Shown here: one piece after another, positions 1-11,135 of the stretch
Position numbering within the stretch: position 1 is the first letter of the stretch
How the letters are laid out: each line of letters begins with the position of its first letter
Source of the DNA: Gigaspora margarita
Taxonomy: Eukaryota; Glomeromycota; Glomeromycetes; Diversisporales; Gigasporaceae
Reading direction: 5' to 3'
Assembly (NCBI GenBank): GCA_009809945.1
Contig: WTPW01000075.1
Coordinates: forward strand, 113,031 to 177,030
DNA length: 64,000 nucleotides
The notes under the pieces: generated by a model
What the model saw: only the letters and a program-made list of their open reading frames with translations
Database searches by the model: none
What the model was told of the DNA's origin: nothing
Translations under genes and position numbers: made by a program

Positions 1-78
1 AAAAAAAAACCCCCCGTCCGTCAATCCCGAATTTTTAAATCCATGTAATGCAAAACGAAAAATCAACTTTGCGTGGCC
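1..78. mobile_element. Truncated right end of a GGCC-ended MITE
   Basis: The window opens inside an element whose terminal ~40 bp (positions 42-78, ending GCGTGGCC, then TTA at 79-81) match the inverted ends of the element at 9015-9251. The shared core is CAAAACGAAAAATCAACTT. The left end lies outside the window. The superfamily is inferred from the 3-bp TTA target site seen in the better copy at 8858-9251. Confidence 0.6.
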
Positions 79-81
79 TTA

Positions 82-806
82 AGTTGATGTCATGCTTCTG
101 CGTGATTATGTAAACAGAGTATATATAGTAAGTGGGTAGTTTATCTCTTTGATTTGCTGGTGCTCGACTTTAGGGAGTCCAACTCCCTCCCTTATTATAG
201 ATGGGATTCGTATTCCAATATACTAGGTTTGATGGCCAGCTAACGTAATGCATTTTGATCTAAATGGCAACTTTTGGGTAGCAGCTTGGTCTTACGGGCT
301 GAATGCTATTATAGGACAACGAAAGGATTTGCATGTTTGAGTCGCAGCTTGACCTCACGGGTCAAATGCAGCTTTTGAATAGCAGCTTTACGGGCTGAAT
401 GCATTTATCACAATCTCGCTATAGCCCCTTTGATTTTTTGATCTAAACATATAAATTCTTGTTCGCTTTAGTCAAATTTCGAATAAAATGCCTGATTTTA
501 GCATATGACTATTGCGAGAGTTGATGGTACAGTACTATAGGAAGTACGATGGTACAGATAATTTAGCAATACAGTACAGTACAATCTGACTCTTTTAAAG
601 CACACTCGATTCTTGGTAAAAAGTTGTGGAGCACGTGACAGCAAGAGTTAATCCTATAAATGGCATCCCTATGAAAAAAAAACCATGCAGAAAACATATA
701 GTAAATCTATAGTAAACATATAGAAAATTTTAAAATAAACAGAATCATATAGAAAACACCACAAAATATTGCAACCCTCGTTTTTTTGCTGTATCTAGTA
801 AATATA
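82..806. other. Intergenic, with a three-copy imperfect repeat at ~275-400
   Basis: No coding region is seen. A motif of the form GCAGCTT, a few bases, ACGGG, a few bases, ATGC occurs three times, starting near 281, 344 and 382, always preceded by a short AT-rich stretch. It may be a degenerate tandem repeat or a cluster of sites; nothing in the sequence decides between these. Confidence 0.4.
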
Positions 807-811
807 TAAAA

Positions 812-1315
812 TGTGACGGCTGATGCTGATTTTGGCTGATGTTGAAGATCATGTGATATTTTGGTCCGGAAATTGCAGATCGGAAAATTTCAAAACAAAC
901 ATTCGTTCTGCATAAATCGGTTATAACTCAAAAATCTGCATAAGAAACAACCTTTAGGGTTCTAACAAAAAGCTTTCCTTGAACAATTCTGCTAATACAC
1001 TTTCTAACATTTGGCATATTGTAACCACTAACCCTAACTTAAACGAAGATAAGTTCAATGACTACCTCAGTATCATTATCCAAAACCACATGACCAATAA
1101 AAAATTCTTTAAGTTCGTTTATGTTAGGGTTAGTGTCTAGAACTTAGAAGGTTAGTAGGTTATATAGTAAAATTGTTTAGGGAAAAATTTTTGATGCAGT
1201 TTCTTATGCAAAATTTTGAGAAATAAGCGATTTTTGACAAATGATGGTTTGTTTTGAAATTTCCCGATCTGCAATTTCCGACCAAAAAGTCATGTGATCT
1301 TCAGCATCCGTCACA
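812..1315. mobile_element. Foldback MITE with long inverted arms
   Basis: The ends read TGTGACGG and CCGTCACA, and the two halves are imperfect inverted repeats almost to the centre near 1070, including the shared phrase GGAAATTGCAGATCGG. The flanks carry TAAAA at 807-811 and 1316-1320, a possible 5-bp target duplication. No coding capacity is visible, so it would be non-autonomous. The superfamily is not assigned. Confidence 0.7.
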
Positions 1316-1639
1316 TAAAATATAGAGAAAATACCAAAAACTGCAACTTACTATATATTTCTACGCACTGTATATTGTCTAGATAAACCTTTTTCATCGG
1401 GCATAGTTGTAGTCAAAATACTCTATCCGAACTTGGATCAGTAAGTGACAAAAAGTTTGCGGTGAGACACCATTGTAGCGGTTAATTGGGAGAGCTGATA
1501 AAAAGTATAGACAGTAGTGCCAATTTAAATTCCAACTGATTACGTAGAGATGGTATAAAGCAGCGATATTTTACGAAAGAGTTAATGAAAGGGTGAAACC
1601 TAGTGATGTGCCATTTATATGTTACCCAAATTTTTTTAG

Positions 1640-1690
1640 CGTACAGTACGTACAGTACGTACAGTACGTACAGTACGTATAGTACTTATA
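1640..1690. repeat. Left subterminal GTACAGTAC array of the hAT
   Basis: Four to five tandem copies of a ~10-bp unit containing GTACAGTAC, the last ones degenerate. The same array recurs near the right end in inverted context. Subterminal repeats of this type are transposase-binding sites in known hAT elements; that role is inferred here. Confidence 0.7.
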
Positions 1691-2145
1691 TATAAAAAAA
1701 AATTTTTTTTTTTAAGCGATCCGCGATTCTGCAATATATAAAAAATTAAGATTATATAATAAAGGTATTTAGGTCCAAAAATGAAAATAATTACGGATGA
1801 GGGCCAAAATAAAAATTCTTACATATAGCGGCCCAATATTACAATTAAGGGCCTGTTCGATCTCCGAGCTATACTAAGCGACTAAGCTACAAGACTTCAT
1901 AGCGTCGCCCAGAAAAAATGGTAGCCTGATTATAATAATTATACAATACCACTAAAATAGCTTTAAGATGCAATTAATTTTTTTACAAGAAAAAGCTAAA
2001 GGTATTATTCACGAATTTCGCTAACAAATTTATGACTTTACGAATTTTAATGTATTGATTAAAAAGATCTTTATACATAAATAAATAATACGAATAAAAA
2101 GATTTAATATGCGATTATTTTTAACATTAAAATCCTTTGTATTTA

Positions 2146-2420
2146 GGCCGGACCAAGTTGATTATGTGTTACATTACCCCCTCTCCCCTCCAGAAGAGGG
2201 GGAGGAGGGGTGGTTCCATAGTAAAATTTTAAAAAATTTTTTTTCAAAAAAAAAATTTTTCCGAATTGTTCCATGACTGTATAAAAATTTTCCGAAATAT
2301 CCTGTAGCCCTATGTATATTTATCTAAATTTTTTTTACTATGAGGGAGAGGAGGAGCTCTGAGGNGGGGGGGGGGGGGGGGGGGGGGTAATGTAAAACAC
2401 ATAATCAACTTGGTCTGGCC
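2146..2420. mobile_element. GGCC-ended MITE nested in the hAT
   Basis: Near-identical ~37-bp inverted ends begin GGCCGGACCAAGTTG on the left and GGCCAGACCAAGTTG (read inward) on the right, both running into a C or G tract. TTA precedes and TAA follows, so the target site could be TA, or a TTA/TAA mismatch. The interior includes a G homopolymer with an ambiguous base at 2365. It shares the GGCC tip with the elements at 8858-9251 but is a distinct subfamily. Confidence 0.75.
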
Positions 2421-2539
2421 TAATTAGCTAAATTAACATTAATAAACAAGAAGCAAAGTATAAAATATTCATTAAACTTAAATAACTTATTTAAACGATT
2501 GATTGATCAAAATTATATTTTTGTGAATTCAACACGGAA

Positions 2540-2800
2540 AAAATTCTCGAAATATAAGTGAAAGTCAAAAAACGAAAGTCAAAGAGAAGATCAAAGTAAA
2601 ATAAAAATTAGAGTGAAGTCATAGTGAAAGCCAAAATAAAAGTTGAAGATCAAATCAAAGCAAGGAGAGTCAAAGCGAAAATCAAAGTCAAAACGAAAAT
2701 TAAAGCGAAGTCAAAGTGAGAGTCAAAGTGAAAGTCAATGTGAAAGTCAAAGCGAGAGTCAAAGTGAAAATCAAAGCGTAAGTCAAAGTCGAAAGCTTCT
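2540..2800. repeat. 12-bp degenerate tandem repeat (AAAGTCAAAGTG-like)
   Basis: Successive ~12-bp units of the form AGTCAAAGTGAA fill this stretch. They open a frame rich in Ser-Glu-Ser-Gln, but that frame is a by-product of the repeat. A short non-repetitive tail follows to ~2878 and could be the end of a captured coding fragment. Confidence 0.7.
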
Positions 2801-2892
2801 TCGGGAATTATCTGTGTTGATCAATTAACGAATTTGATTGGTCAATTGGCACATCAGGCAGGCACTCTTAATAAATGATCGGCAAAAATTTT

Positions 2893-2942
2893 AGCGTACA
2901 GTACGTACAGTACGTACAGTACTGTACGTATAGTACTGTACG
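2893..2942. repeat. Right subterminal GTACAGTAC array of the hAT
   Basis: Tandem ~10-bp units matching those at 1640-1690, here followed by the right terminal inverted repeat. Their symmetric placement supports both boundaries of the hAT. Confidence 0.7.
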
Positions 2943-3227
2943 TGGCACATCACTAGTGAAACCCGCGACAGAGATAGTTACGTTGTTGTTATTTAATTAT
3001 TATTTTAGATAGTAATCTACATCACTAACGTAACTACTTTTGCGGATTTCCATTGCGAGGTTCACCCTGTCATATTATTTTTACATTAACAAATATGATT
3101 ATATAAAATCAAAGATGACAATAAAATTATAGTAATATAACACGAAGCTCTAAAAATTTATTTAAAAATAATAGATAATTTAAAATGTATGATAAATACA
3201 TAGTCCTTTTAATGCGTACTCGGTTAC

Positions 3228-5306
3228 TCAGTTACGCTTTTTCTTTAACTTGAAGGATTTTTTAGAATTGTTATTTTCGTTTTTAAATGTAATATAAAGG
3301 TATTTACTAATTTTCCATAAAGTGTAAGTAAAACCACCAAACAATGCTAAAAATAGAATAATAGCAGCACCATAAATATCTAAATATTTTCCCCTAATAA
3401 AACCCATTCTCGTATCAGCAGTAATCCAATCTCTTAATAAATTTTCATTATCGACCTTAAATCCACCATTTTCATCTTTAACTCCTTGATATTTTACCGT
3501 GTTCATTACTATTTCAATTAAATCAGCAGCCCGATATTTTCTTTTACTATTAACTTTGACCAAAAATTGTAATCTTTCAGCATTCCTTTTAAAACTTATT
3601 TCATTTAATAATCTTTTAACCTTTGATACTATATCATCAATTTTTAAATTAGCTTTTGAAATTGTTAAAGCTATACCAGCTGACTCTAACATTTCAGCAT
3701 TTCTAGGTTGATCACCCATTATAGGAAGCACCAACATTGGAGTTGCAGTATACATGGATTCATGACAACTAGCCGCACCACCATGACTTAAAAATAATTT
3801 TGTATTTATATGAGACAATATTGCAAATTGAGGGGTGAATTTAGAGATATGAATATGAGGATGTTCGTTATTTAATGTGGAAGATATTTGGCTACTAGAA
3901 TTTGTTAATTGAAGAGATTCTGAAATATCCGTTCTTACAGTAGACCATATCACACCATCAATAATATTTTGATCGATTAATTCAAGAAAAGATTTTAAAA
4001 TAGTGATAACATTTTGAGGAGATATGATTACATTAGTTCCAAGAGCAAAGTATATTGTTCGAGGATGAGTATTAAGAAATGAATCAAGAACCGGAGTTAT
4101 ACCTGGAAAAGTGTCAGGTATAACAGGGCCAATGTTTTGATGGAGTGGTGAATCAGAACTTGGTATCTAATCATAATTATGATAATATATTTAGCATGAA
4201 ATTTGTATAATTTAAATAATTTGTTAAATTTATTTAATCATAACCAAGAATTAATTATAATCACCTCAAATCCATAGAAATTATTGGACAACATTAAACG
4301 GTTTGATACTCTTCCTTTTGGGTCCCAATACGGATCTATACCTACATTTGCCCTTTTAGCGTTAAGGTCCTTTAGAGATTCTTTTGAAAACCAAGCATGC
4401 ATTAAAGGCATTATAATCGCACATTTAAATCTATTGTAAAATGATTCATTTTCCATGTTCACATGACATCCTACTATAGGATCCGATTTATATGGCGAAT
4501 TTATGACTGTTAAAAGAAATATCATTATATATATATATATATTATAAGATTGAAAAGAAATTTCATAACAAATAACACTTACATTGAGATAAGTCCGAGG
4601 AAATTCCAACAGCTGGTTTTCCCAACTTCCAAGCGAGATCAAAACATGGTTCATTTATTAAATTATCGCACAAAAATAAATCAGTATTGATCTCGTCATT
4701 AATTTGTTTATAAATATTATAATAAGGTACGTAGGATTGAACACCGATTTTTGCTACAACGGAAAGTAGCTTAGAAAAATCATTATCAAGGAATGCCTCA
4801 TCTATTTCTGGAGGTTTACGGTGTCGGATGTTAAAGTCTTCAATTTCAAAAATAACTTGTGGAATTGAACGGTAATTGATGGATTGTGCCGTATAATTTC
4901 CTGGAGATATTAATGTTACCTAGAAATCGAATAAATAATAGATAATAAATTATGAAATAGATTGCTTAAATTATAAACAACAAAGTTTAAAATAAAATTA
5001 TATACATTATATCCTCGATCTTGTAAAATCTTCAAGATTTCTAACATTTGAGGAAGATGACTTCCTGTAATATTAAAATTATTAAATTGAATTGCATTAT
5101 GAATAATGATAAATAATAGTAAAATTTGCTAAAATTATCAATTTACCACCAATAATAGATGTAGCGAGTATATTCTTGGGTCCATTACTTCTGTTCAAGG
5201 ACAAGTCTCGTTTAATCAAATTCGCAGATCCGAAAGATTGATTTATAAAAAATATAATAAATATAACAAAATTCCAAAGTAACGAAAATAAATTTTTTGG
5301 AAGCAT
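3228..5306 (-). CDS. UDP-glycosyltransferase, membrane-anchored, five exons
   Basis: Predicted exons are 5306-5147, 5064-5006, 4919-4583, 4506-4265 and 4166-3228. All introns are GT-AG and the sum is 1,737 nt, giving 578 residues. The protein starts with a hydrophobic signal peptide (about residues 1-26), then the N-terminal GGSHLPQMLEI motif at an exon junction, typical of glycosyltransferase family 1. The C-terminal half carries the UDP-glycosyltransferase signature (about 378-425): TPQ, HGGAASCHE and GDQPRNA, with the conserved His-Gly-Gly and Asp-Gln that contact the sugar nucleotide. One membrane helix (about 527-550) precedes a Lys-rich tail ending KKRN, which fits an ER retrieval dilysine signal. 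It probably transfers a sugar from UDP-sugar to a lipid or small molecule in the ER lumen; the acceptor cannot be told. The ATG at 5306 is chosen because the signal peptide follows directly. No frame break is seen. Confidence 0.9.
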
Positions 5307-5309
5307 TTT

Positions 5310-7250
5310 CCTCTTTTTTAATGAATTTGTGACAAGTTTGTTTTGATTTGATTTTTTAAAAGAGAAGGTTTATTTATACGTTATTCTGCCTCGTATTGAT
5401 TGCTTATCAGTATAAACGAAATATTTAAGAAACAATTATTGCTTGAAAAACGGAGAATTTGTGCCTGGATTTTTACTGCATATGGAGATTCATTAAAGCC
5501 CGCAGCATGATTATTAATTAAATTTATGCATTTTATTAAATACTGAAATAAGTAATAAAGTGCAATTACTATGAACACTTATTTTTCACGTACACGAAAT
5601 AATCATCGTGAGCTATGTGACTAATTAGAATTAGTAATATGCGTGAATTTATGTAAGAAGACATGGTAATTCAAAAATAATTTTTTTACCAGGAACGGTG
5701 TATGGTTTACTGGCAAGTTAAGCGATGTGAACAATCTCCAGCATCTGATTGGGAGACCATTAGTCATTATTGTGCGCTGTATGAAAATCGATGCTTAAGT
5801 ATAAAATTTTGAATTTCCTTGTCGGGAATGTAAGACCATATATGTATCGAGGTTTACCTTGATCTTACTTGTTTAATTCCTTGAATTATCTATTTGTGTT
5901 CTATGTCGCACTATTTTATACCAGCGCCGATTTTCCTTTTTTGTTAGCCTATTTTGGCTTGTACATACGTCATTACGGTTTATTCTTTTTTAATACCAAA
6001 ATACTGTATAAAAAATTGGGGCTGATCTACTATAAATAGAAATTGCGTACGTATGTACGTACGGGTTTGTTAATTGAATTAATCCGGTAAGTTAATATGT
6101 TTTGTGGCGCATGATTAATAGTGTACCGGAATAATATTCTTATTTTTATCTGTGTTAATATACCGTGTTTACTAAGTATAAAAGCTTAGTTTAGTATCGA
6201 TTGCTCGTATTAGACATAAACCTAGATGACCTAAAAGTAAAAGGCTTACCACTCCTTATATACATAACTAACTGAGAATCGGCGCTAAGTCAAAACTTTG
6301 AAAAATAGACAGACTCATTCGACTAAGTCGATTTTATCAAATACAGCCGCTACTTATACATATCAATATACTAAATTCTATACTCCATACATCATCCGTT
6401 CCTGGTTTTGCGTGACAACGTAGCGCAGCTATCTTATTTAAAAAAAATGATTATTTTGCAAACAAAAGATTGGGATGAATATGTTTGATTATTAGCGTTT
6501 GGATAAACCTAATGTAAAATAACGGAAATTTCCATTTACAGTAATCAAACAATTTCCGGCTTTGTTTTTCGCGGTTTACTAATTTCTCCCCAAGTTACCA
6601 ATGATTTAATGCAAATCTCATTTTTCATTGGTAAATCACTCGGGTGGCTAATAATATAATCATCGAACTATTGTTTCGTAATTGTAAATTTTGTAATAAT
6701 TACATTTTTTTAAATTTTACATTTCACTTTTTAATATCAATTCTCTTGAATTTAGCAACTCCTTACGATAAAACATTGAGTGCTCTCTTTTTAGCAATTT
6801 TTCGAATTGTTAATAAATACAATAATAAATATTGCACGATATCAATCATACAGTATTAATTTTTTTTTCGAATATTACTGTGTTAATTTATTAATTAATT
6901 AAATACATATATTTTAGACAATTCATATTTTATTTCCTGCTAGTGCAGGGCAAAAAGTCATAATACGGTCAAGCTTTTATATAGAACTTATGTTTATTAT
7001 ATTAAGCCTTTAAAGTTGATTATATTTGGCTGTACTTTGAAATTTCGTTAGTAGAAAGTTTTTTGCGCTCAATGAAGTATCAAAACAAGAATTAAGAAAA
7101 TTTTACTCAGCAATCAACGCACGCATAACGATAAATATTTAAACACATTTTTATTTATTTTGGATTACATTGCAACGCTTGTATGCTTAATTAAGTATCG
7201 AATAAATAAATTTTTACTTAAGTAACTATATAGTACGATAAATATTTAAG
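5310..7250. other. Intergenic upstream of the glycosyltransferase; possible TIR pair
   Basis: No coding region is supported. ACCAGGAACGG occurs at ~5690 and inverted at ~6400, and the nearby sequence (TGTATGG) also matches, so a ~0.7-kb inverted-repeat element is possible. A second inverted pair (AGCGCCGAT) lies inside at ~5933 and ~6272. No target duplication was found. The stretch from 5310 should include the promoter of the minus-strand gene. Confidence 0.3.
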
Positions 7251-7616
7251 TACATTTTTTTATTTATTTTAAAAAATTACATCTAATTCTATGAAATTTT
7301 TGCTTCTCTTTGTAACTGTACAACGAAAAGATAAATTTTGAAATGTGTTAATTTAATTTGAATTTTTTTGTGGCATGATCCATTTTATCCAATTAGAGAT
7401 GGTATTTCATACATCCAATCAGAACTTGGGGGAAAATTAGAGCTCCCGACTTTTCGTCAGTCGGAAAATTATTTAGACAAATTTTATTGGTCATTATACC
7501 TATTAAAAAATTAATCAGCAAAAAGACAGGGTTACATCACCGGAAATTTTGTGTACTGGTTGAATACATTAAGGCAATAATCCAGATATCTGGATATCCC
7601 ATTTAGTATTGCTTGC

Positions 7617-7871
7617 GAATTTTACAGGAGGGTCACCAAAATTCCGGGTCGGATGCGTCGGATCTAGGTCGGCGTTTAGCCCTAGTTGTTAGCAGGTTAT
7701 ATAGCAAAATTATCAGCTGGGCATTTTTTACTTAATAAATGGATATGATTTATTAGTAAAATTTTTTATGATCATGGGCCAAAATTGATCAATTCCGATC
7801 CAGCCGACCATGATTCCGATGCACTCTGGCATATACCGACCCGGAATTTTGGGGACTCCCCTGTATGAGTT
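7617..7871. mobile_element. MULE-like MITE, copy 1 (9-bp TSD)
   Basis: The flanks carry ATTGCTTGC (7608-7616 and 7872-7880), a perfect 9-bp duplication. Inverted repeats of ~28 bp containing CCAAAATTCCGGGTCGG lie 8 bp inside the ends. The homologous site in unit B (~22,798) lacks the element. A 9-bp TSD is typical of Mutator-like transposons. A second copy lies at 21548-21797. Confidence 0.8.
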
Positions 7872-7883
7872 ATTGCTTGCTAC

Positions 7884-8379
7884 TAGTGATACGGGTCGAC
7901 CCCGGCCCAACGGCCGGGTCGATGGGCGGGTCGACCCTCGGCCCGCACCTTTGTGGGCGGGCCGGTTGGTAAAAGAAGTGTTAGAATCAATTCTCTTCCA
8001 AAGCATATTTAAGGCTAGAAAATAAATAAAAATCGGCTAGTCGTTTATAGTAATGTAATTATTTAGGTGATAATAGACTGGTGATTAGCGAATATAATCT
8101 AAGTATCAGTATGTTCGGAGCATAGACAATCAATCAACATAAAATACTAACATGCTGGAATTTTTCTCAAGAACAAAAAGAATAAAAAATTAAATAATTC
8201 AATATCACTAGAATTCGACGAAAAACTACCTGATGGTCTTTTACACGTTTAATATAGATAAATGTTGACTGATTCTGATCAGAAAAAATTACACTAGCAA
8301 AAGGTCGGCCCGGTCGACCGGCCCGAGCTTTTTTGGGATCGGCCTCGGCCCACGATTTTTTCATCGACCCGTATCACTA
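7884..8379. mobile_element. GC-rich-ended hAT element (8-bp TSD)
   Basis: The ends are TAGTGATACGGGTCGA and its reverse complement. The flanks CTTGCTAC (7876-7883) and CTCGCTAC (8380-8387) match at seven of eight positions. Unit B has an uninterrupted site. The first and last ~100 bp are rich in GGCCC and CGACC, unlike the surrounding DNA. No transposase is visible. Confidence 0.8.
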
Positions 8380-8857
8380 CTCGCTACAAATATGAAACGC
8401 GACTTTTTTATTGCGTCATTAGGGTTGCAACTTATTGTCGCAATAGAATGTGACATCGGTAATATAATATATATGACTTACCTTGTAATAATTGCAACAT
8501 AAATAAGCTGTAAGTATTAAGTCGCGCCTTTGCAGCAGGCAACATTAATCCCATTGCTGCAAATTTTTGGAATTGGACCCAAATTAAGAACCTTGAATTA
8601 CTATTTGATTGTTGTAATTATTACGTATCGACCACATGACGCATCTTTTAAAATGAATCTCAAATTTAATAAACTAATAAAATTATCGCATCAAACCCAT
8701 CACTTTTTCTATAAAATTTATTTTAATTATGCATTACTGTATATGCAGTCACACCTGTCTATAATCACACTAGCTATAATCACAATTTATAAAATTTATA
8801 TTTTTAATAGATCCCAATTTATTAAAAAATAGATTAATTTACCTTTCTACCTTATTA

Positions 8858-8920
8858 GGCCACGCAAAGTTAATTTTTCGTTTTGCATAACCTGGTGTTT
8901 AAAAATCCGGTCGGCGGGTC

Positions 8921-8973
<53 letters not shown>

Positions 8974-9251
8974 AATAGCTTTACGTGGCCTAAATTAATT
9001 CATGTCACATCCAAGGTCACGCAAAGTTAATTCTTCGGTTTGCATAACATGGAATCAGAAAATTTTGTCTTTCTTTTATCGGGCTTATCGGGTAATTATG
9101 GAAAATAAAGGTCGTCATCGGGTGACACCGGAGAAAAAATTAAATGGCAAAAATGGAATAATTGGCATAATAGGAATTTTTTAAAAAAATTTTTTTTTTG
9201 GAACATTGGGTCGGCGGGTTATGCAAAACGGAAAATCAACTTTGCGTGGCC
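8858..9251. mobile_element. Composite GGCC-ended MITE with TTA TSD
   Basis: The ends are GGCCACGC and GCGTGGCC, flanked by TTA at 8855-8857 and 9252-9254. The unit B sequence at ~23,280 reads straight across the site with one TTA, so this is a direct empty-site comparison. Inside are two elements in series: 8858-8990, with a long T run, and 9015-9251. A 3-bp TTA target fits PIF/Harbinger-type elements. Confidence 0.85.
9015..9251. mobile_element. Inner complete GGCC MITE
   Basis: Inverted ends of ~35 bp start GGTCACGCAAAG on the left; the right end reads CAACTTTGCGTGGCC. The right arm contains GCAAAACGGAAAATCAACTT, the same core seen in the satellite at 37,760-49,200. It is non-coding. Confidence 0.75.
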
Positions 9252-9381
9252 TTATAATCTTTTTTTTTTGGCCCAAGGGTGTAATTATAGCCAGGTATGA
9301 CTGTACTATGTTGTAAATTTTAGTATAGTCGCCATAATGCGAATATTAATTTTAGCCATTGATTAGATTTCGGATAAACGG

Positions 9382-10300
9382 TGTGGAAGTGGTGGCAATC
9401 GGGCCTTCAATTAAATACAACTAACAACACCACTATCTAATTAAACCAATGTCTTATAAACGTGCAAACTCCAGATTCTCGAATTGGCAGGCAGAAAGAG
9501 GCGTGGTTGATTTGGTCTGAGCCTCGAGGTTCTTTGGGTCTGATTTAACGATATTACGTGATCACGGGATGAATTTGACGTATCGTGGGGATTACCGGTT
9601 TATAGAGCTAACAACTGTTTATTAATTCAAGGGTTTTTCGGGATAATTACTAGAGCTGACACTTCTACTCTAATTTCGAAGGTATAAAACTCGAACTCTC
9701 TCAAATTCGAACTCTTCCCGAGTTAATCTTTATTGAGGCGAAAAGGAGGGTATTATATACTTTTTCCCCTCTTAATAAATACATGATTTTAGACTAACTA
9801 CGCTATCCCTATTGAAGTCGCACCAAACTCACGATGATCTCACTATGACCTCATTCCTTTGGGGCGAAAGTCAGAGGTGACTTCCATGCCTCGAGGTTTA
9901 ATGACGTGATAATTGTCTTGCCATCAGTACTTTAATGGTGCCAAGACTAGTTAATACGATATAACCACATTGTTTTGTAGAAAGGAAATAAACAAACATT
10001 GACAGTTAAATGCCAAGGGCGAAAACTAGTTTGGACTATGGGGCGAAGTTACATGTGAAGAATCTATTGTTTACGAAAAGGGGAATAAACAAACATGAGC
10101 AGCGAAATGCCAAGGGCAAAAACTGGATTGTGGCCCTGGCATGCGCAGTTACCATCCGGAAATACTATCGTGCTATTTGGGGCTATGCTGATCTCAAGTA
10201 ACCATGACGTGATTATAGGAGAAATCATACGATTATACCCAGCGGGAAAATTATCCTAAATTAAACAAAATAAAAAAAGGCTTGAGGCGCAGCCTTTCAA
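9382..10300 (-). repeat. LTR of the non-autonomous element, left copy
   Basis: About 919 bp, matching 11136-12351 apart from small changes and the hAT insertion there. It begins TGTGGAAG and ends in the shared GAGGCGCAGCC segment. Confidence 0.8.
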
Positions 10301-11135
10301 ATCTCCCATCTTTATTTTCAAGTTCCATGAGAAATAGGGTATCTAGACTCGGATACTTCTTCTAAGCTAGGACACTGACAACCTAGACTGGATTGAGTTT
10401 ACCGTCGGATTTCGGATGTTCAGGTCGTTTTCTTTAGTCTTCTCTCGTTCATCTTTTTTTGTGGACACCGTTATAGATTCACTTTCTGGCTCTTCTCATG
10501 AGCCTGCGACTTGTGCGGGGATACACTTTGACATTCCTCTGGGGCTTCTCTTGAGTCTTATCCAGCAGGTAATGCGGACGTTTCCTTCCTTCTTTCCGTC
10601 CTTAGAGTTTACTCTTTTTTTATCCCAATAGGTCATGCGATGTATTCGAGTTACACTATGATATCCATCCAGGGCTTCTTCCTAAGACTTATCTGGCATG
10701 GGATATGGACGTATCCTTCTTTCTTGCCGTCCCTGTTTTTCTTGACTTCTTTCTTGAATCTTTTTCTACTGACGATTTCATTTTTTCTTCACTTTCTTGC
10801 TTGTTCGCCGTTGGGTTTCTTCTTGCCTTTGAGCATATATCCTTGGGGGTTTTTTTCCCATCAAATGTGCCCCAACCTCGCACATTTCTGTCATGACAAT
10901 CCTCTACTGTGTCATATCCACTTTATGTCTTCTTTAACTCTATTCTTTGCATTTATATATGCTTTGTGTTAATGCGCCACACTCCCGCTATGATCTTACT
11001 TGACTTTGGTGATTATAGTAAAGATCCATTTTTGTGCTGTGGTAGTTTTCTGAATGCTATGGTATCTTAGTTTCGGATATTTAGGAGTAATAGGTTTGCC
11101 GGTTTGAGAAGTTCAATCTCATAATCACCACCAAT
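10301..11135 (-). other. Interior of the non-autonomous LTR element
   Basis: No recognisable retroviral-type domains. Plus-strand frames are Phe/Leu/Ser-rich and minus-strand frames are Lys/Arg-rich. A ~150-bp segment is imperfectly duplicated (around 10,540-10,640 and 10,660-10,750). None of the frames is supported as a gene. Confidence 0.5.

Larger units (their letters stand above)
1601..2955. mobile_element. Non-autonomous hAT element, 1.36 kb, 8-bp TSD
   Basis: The ends are TAGTGATGTGCCA and its reverse complement. Both flanks carry GTGAAACC (1593-1600 and 2956-2963), a perfect 8-bp target-site duplication. An 8-bp TSD with TAGTG-type ends is characteristic of hAT transposons. Just inside each end is an array of the 10-bp palindrome-like GTACAGTAC unit (1640-1690 and 2893-2942). 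The interior holds another inserted element (2146-2420) and a 12-bp degenerate repeat (2540-2800). No transposase frame is visible. Confidence 0.85.

Noticed and set aside
2643-2828. Ser-Gln-Glu-rich open frame
   Set aside because: It is the translation of a 12-bp tandem repeat inside a transposon and has no domain.
3499-3711. Plus-strand frame opposite the glycosyltransferase
   Set aside because: It is antisense to the last exon, which carries the family signature.
10416-10972. Two open frames in the LTR element interior
   Set aside because: Phe/Leu-rich composition on one strand and Lys-rich on the other, internal duplication, and no retroviral motifs.
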